Source of the DNA: Pseudomonadota bacterium
Lineage (GTDB): Bacteria; Pseudomonadota; Gammaproteobacteria; Enterobacterales; Enterobacteriaceae
Direction: 5' to 3'
NCBI GenBank assembly: GCA_023425455.1
Contig: JAFACP010000223.1
Location: 1 to 8,015, forward strand
Length of the DNA: 8,015 nt
Position numbers and translations under genes: made by a program. Under the pieces are notes generated by a model, which had not been told where the DNA came from, ran no database searches, and worked only from the letters and a program-made list of their open reading frames with translations. Below, in pieces: positions 5,676 through 8,015 of this stretch (its first letter is position 1; every line of letters starts with the position of its first letter).

Positions 5676-8015
5676 ATGTCGTTATCCCTACGCGAAGCCT
5701 GTAAGGACACGCTGCAGACACATAATAAGACCTGGACCTACTACAGTTTGCCGCTGGCGGCCAAAACGCTTGGCGACATTTCGCGGTTACCCAAATCACT
5801 GAAAGTATTGCTGGAAAATCTTCTGCGCTGGCAGGACGGCGATTCCGTTACTGCCGACGACATTCACGCTCTGGCGGGCTGGCTAAAGAATGCCCATGCC
5901 GACAGAGAGATTGCCTATCGGCCTGCGCGGGTCCTGATGCAGGACTTTACCGGCGTGCCAGCCGTCGTTGACCTGGCCGCGATGCGTGAAGCGGTGAAAC
6001 GTCTCGGTGGCGATACGGCAAAAGTGAACCCGCTGTCACCTGTCGATCTGGTGATTGACCACTCGGTGACGGTTGATCATTTCGGTGATGACGAGGCATT
6101 TGGCGAAAACGTCCGTCTGGAGATGGAGCGTAATCACGAGCGCTATGTGTTCCTGAAGTGGGGCCAGCAGGCCTTTAACCGTTTCAGCGTCGTGCCGCCT
6201 GGCACCGGGATCTGCCACCAGGTCAATCTTGAATATCTCGGTAAAACCGTCTGGAGCGAACAGCAGGGTGACGGGTGGGTGGCATACCCGGATACGCTGG
6301 TCGGCACCGATTCCCATACCACCATGATCAACGGCCTCGGCGTGCTGGGCTGGGGTGTCGGCGGGATCGAAGCGGAAGCTGCGATGCTCGGTCAGCCTGT
6401 CTCCATGCTGATCCCTGACGTGGTGGGCTTTAAGCTTGTCGGCAAACTTTCTGAAGGTATCACGGCGACAGACCTGGTGTTGACGGTCACTCAGATGCTG
6501 CGCGCCCATGGTGTGGTAGGCAAATTTGTCGAATTCTACGGTGATGGTCTGGATTCGCTGCCGCTGGCCGACCGGGCGACAATCGCTAACATGTCGCCTG
6601 AATACGGTGCCACCTGCGGCTTTTTCCCGGTAGATGATATCACGCTGGAGTATCTGCGCCTCAGCGGTCGCAGTGAAGAGCAGGTTGCGCTGGTGGAGAC
6701 CTATAGCAAAGCGCAGGGGATGTGGCGTAATCCCGGAGATGAGCCGGTATTTACCAGCAGCCTGGAGCTGGATATGGGCACCGTTGAAGCGAGCCTGGCG
6801 GGGCCAAAACGTCCTCAGGATCGTGTCGCGCTGAGCAATGTGCCTCATGCTTTTGCCGCCAGCAATGAACTGGAGCTCAACGTCGCGCAAAAAGAGAGCC
6901 ATCCTGTCGACTATGTTATGAACGGGCATCAGTATCAGCTCCCGCAGGGGGCGGTGGTGATTGCAGCGATCACCTCCTGTACCAACACGTCCAACCCCAG
7001 CGTGCTGATGGCCGCCGGCCTGCTGGCCAAAAATGCCGTTGAGCGCGGTCTCAAGCCGCAACCGTGGGTGAAAGCCTCCCTGGCGCCGGGGTCGAAGGTG
7101 GTGTCGGATTATCTGGCTCAGGCCAATCTCACGCCCTATCTGGACGAACTCGGCTTCAATCTGGTGGGCTATGGCTGTACGACCTGTATTGGCAACTCAG
7201 GCCCGTTGCCTGAACCGATCGAAGTGGCGATTAAGCAGGGGGACCTGACCGTTGGCGCAGTGCTTTCCGGCAACCGCAATTTTGAGGGGCGTATTCATCC
7301 GCTGGTGAAAACCAACTGGCTTGCCTCTCCGCCGCTGGTGGTAGCCTATGCGCTGGCGGGGAATATGAATATCAACCTGGTGAATGATCCTATCGGATAT
7401 GACCGGGACAACAAGCCGGTGTGGCTGAAAGATATCTGGCCCTCGTCGCAGGCGATTGCGCGGGCTGTCGAGCAGGTATCCACCGCGATGTTCCACAAAG
7501 AGTATGCTGAGGTGTTCGAGGGGACGCCTGAATGGAAAGCCATTGCTGTCGCAGGATCGGATACCTATGACTGGCAGGATGATTCAACCTATATCCGGCT
7601 TTCACCTTTCTTCGACGAGATGCTGGCGCAACCGAGTCCGACGGAGGACATTCATGGCGCCAGGATCCTGGCGATGCTGGGCGATTCGGTTACAACGGAT
7701 CACATTTCCCCGGCGGGCAGTATCAAGGCGGACAGCCCGGCAGGTCGCTATCTGCAGGGGCGGGGCGTGGAACGGCGTGACTTTAACTCCTACGGGTCGC
7801 GTCGCGGTAATCATGAGGTGATGATGCGTGGGACGTTCGCTAATATTCGTATCCGAAATGAGATGGTTCCGGGTGTCGAGGGCGGAATGACGCGTCATTT
7901 ACCGGGTACGGAGGTGATTTCAATTTATGATGCGGCCATGCGCTATCAGCAGGAGGGAACACCGCTTGCGGTGATCGCCGGGAAAGAGTATGGCTCGGGC
8001 TCCAGCCGTGACTGG
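5676..8015 (+). CDS. acnA: Aconitate hydratase A, 5' part (780 of about 891 codons)
   Basis: AcnA isomerises citrate to isocitrate through cis-aconitate in the TCA and glyoxylate cycles. It belongs to the aconitase A/IRP1 group, whose members as apo-proteins can bind mRNA. I translated the frame from [14 protein letters not shown] to the window edge and met no stop or frameshift. The conserved SDHSVTVD-type segment (here [12 protein letters not shown]), [12 protein letters not shown] and [11 protein letters not shown] are present. The 4Fe-4S cysteines are Cys435 (SCTNTSN), Cys501 and Cys504 ([10 protein letters not shown]), the E. coli numbers. The last bases encode [12 protein letters not shown], the swivel-domain active-site loop with the catalytic serine and arginine. 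The remaining 110 or so codons lie outside. E. coli AcnA is the more oxidation-stable, stress- and stationary-phase isozyme, under SoxRS, Fur, ArcA and others. Only an ArcA-like site is visible here. Confidence 0.97.
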   Translation, partial: MSLSLREACKDTLQTHNKTWTYYSLPLAAKTLGDISRLPKSLKVLLENLLRWQDGDSVTADDIHALAGWLKNAHADREIAYRPARVLMQDFTGVPAVVDLAAMREAVKRLGGDTAKVNPLSPVDLVIDHSVTVDHFGDDEAFGENVRLEMERNHERYVFLKWGQQAFNRFSVVPPGTGICHQVNLEYLGKTVWSEQQGDGWVAYPDTLVGTDSHTTMINGLGVLGWGVGGIEAEAAMLGQPVSMLIPDVVGFKLVGKLSEGITATDLVLTVTQMLRAHGVVGKFVEFYGDGLDSLPLADRATIANMSPEYGATCGFFPVDDITLEYLRLSGRSEEQVALVETYSKAQGMWRNPGDEPVFTSSLELDMGTVEASLAGPKRPQDRVALSNVPHAFAASNELELNVAQKESHPVDYVMNGHQYQLPQGAVVIAAITSCTNTSNPSVLMAAGLLAKNAVERGLKPQPWVKASLAPGSKVVSDYLAQANLTPYLDELGFNLVGYGCTTCIGNSGPLPEPIEVAIKQGDLTVGAVLSGNRNFEGRIHPLVKTNWLASPPLVVAYALAGNMNINLVNDPIGYDRDNKPVWLKDIWPSSQAIARAVEQVSTAMFHKEYAEVFEGTPEWKAIAVAGSDTYDWQDDSTYIRLSPFFDEMLAQPSPTEDIHGARILAMLGDSVTTDHISPAGSIKADSPAGRYLQGRGVERRDFNSYGSRRGNHEVMMRGTFANIRIRNEMVPGVEGGMTRHLPGTEVISIYDAAMRYQQEGTPLAVIAGKEYGSGSSRDW

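Noticed and set aside
6036..7061. 341-codon reverse-strand open frame
   Set aside because: It lies wholly inside acnA, whose forward frame is intact and has all expected motifs. The reverse protein is histidine/arginine rich with no recognisable domain, typical of the antisense frame of a GC-rich gene.

Overview
The window is an ordinary stretch of enterobacterial core chromosome. The gene order is sohB (3' end) > yciN (reverse) > topA > cysB > ymiA-yciX-ymiC > acnA (5' part), the same neighbourhood as in Escherichia coli. Recalled protein sequences agree closely: TopA is 865 residues and CysB 324, both the E. coli lengths with catalytic or ligand residues at the same numbers. I infer a member of the Enterobacteriaceae near Enterobacter, Klebsiella or Citrobacter. 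The genus cannot be settled from this window. I see no mobile element, tRNA, rRNA, CRISPR array or codon-use break suggesting transfer.

Layout: 1-179 is the tail of sohB, which converges on yciN (214-465, reverse) over a bidirectional terminator. Positions 466-864 are a divergent regulatory region between yciN and topA, with promoter-like boxes and leader hairpins. topA (865-3462) ends at a strong intrinsic terminator. cysB (3648-4622) follows with its own leader and ends at a long hairpin without a U-tract. A 338-base AT-rich intergenic region (4623-4960) holds a perfect 18-bp palindrome. Next comes a cluster of three very small genes: ymiA (46 aa, one membrane segment), yciX (56 aa, soluble) and ymiC (33 aa, one membrane segment). 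The cluster closes at an intrinsic terminator. acnA has its own control region with an ArcA-like repeat, inverted repeats and a near-perfect ribosome binding site. Its reading frame is open to the window edge (780 of about 891 codons).

Functionally, TopA relaxes negative supercoils, CysB is the activator of the cysteine regulon, and AcnA is the stress- and stationary-phase aconitase. They are neighbours rather than one pathway. The least understood part is the small-protein cluster between cysB and acnA together with its non-coding flanks. YmiA and YmiC share a W-x3-F-x-V-S-x-L-F-W signature and look related to each other. The flanks carry the 18-bp palindrome and a 12-bp direct repeat whose copies lie exactly 50 bp apart. 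I found no clearly new multi-gene system. The findings concern these small genes and regulatory signals.
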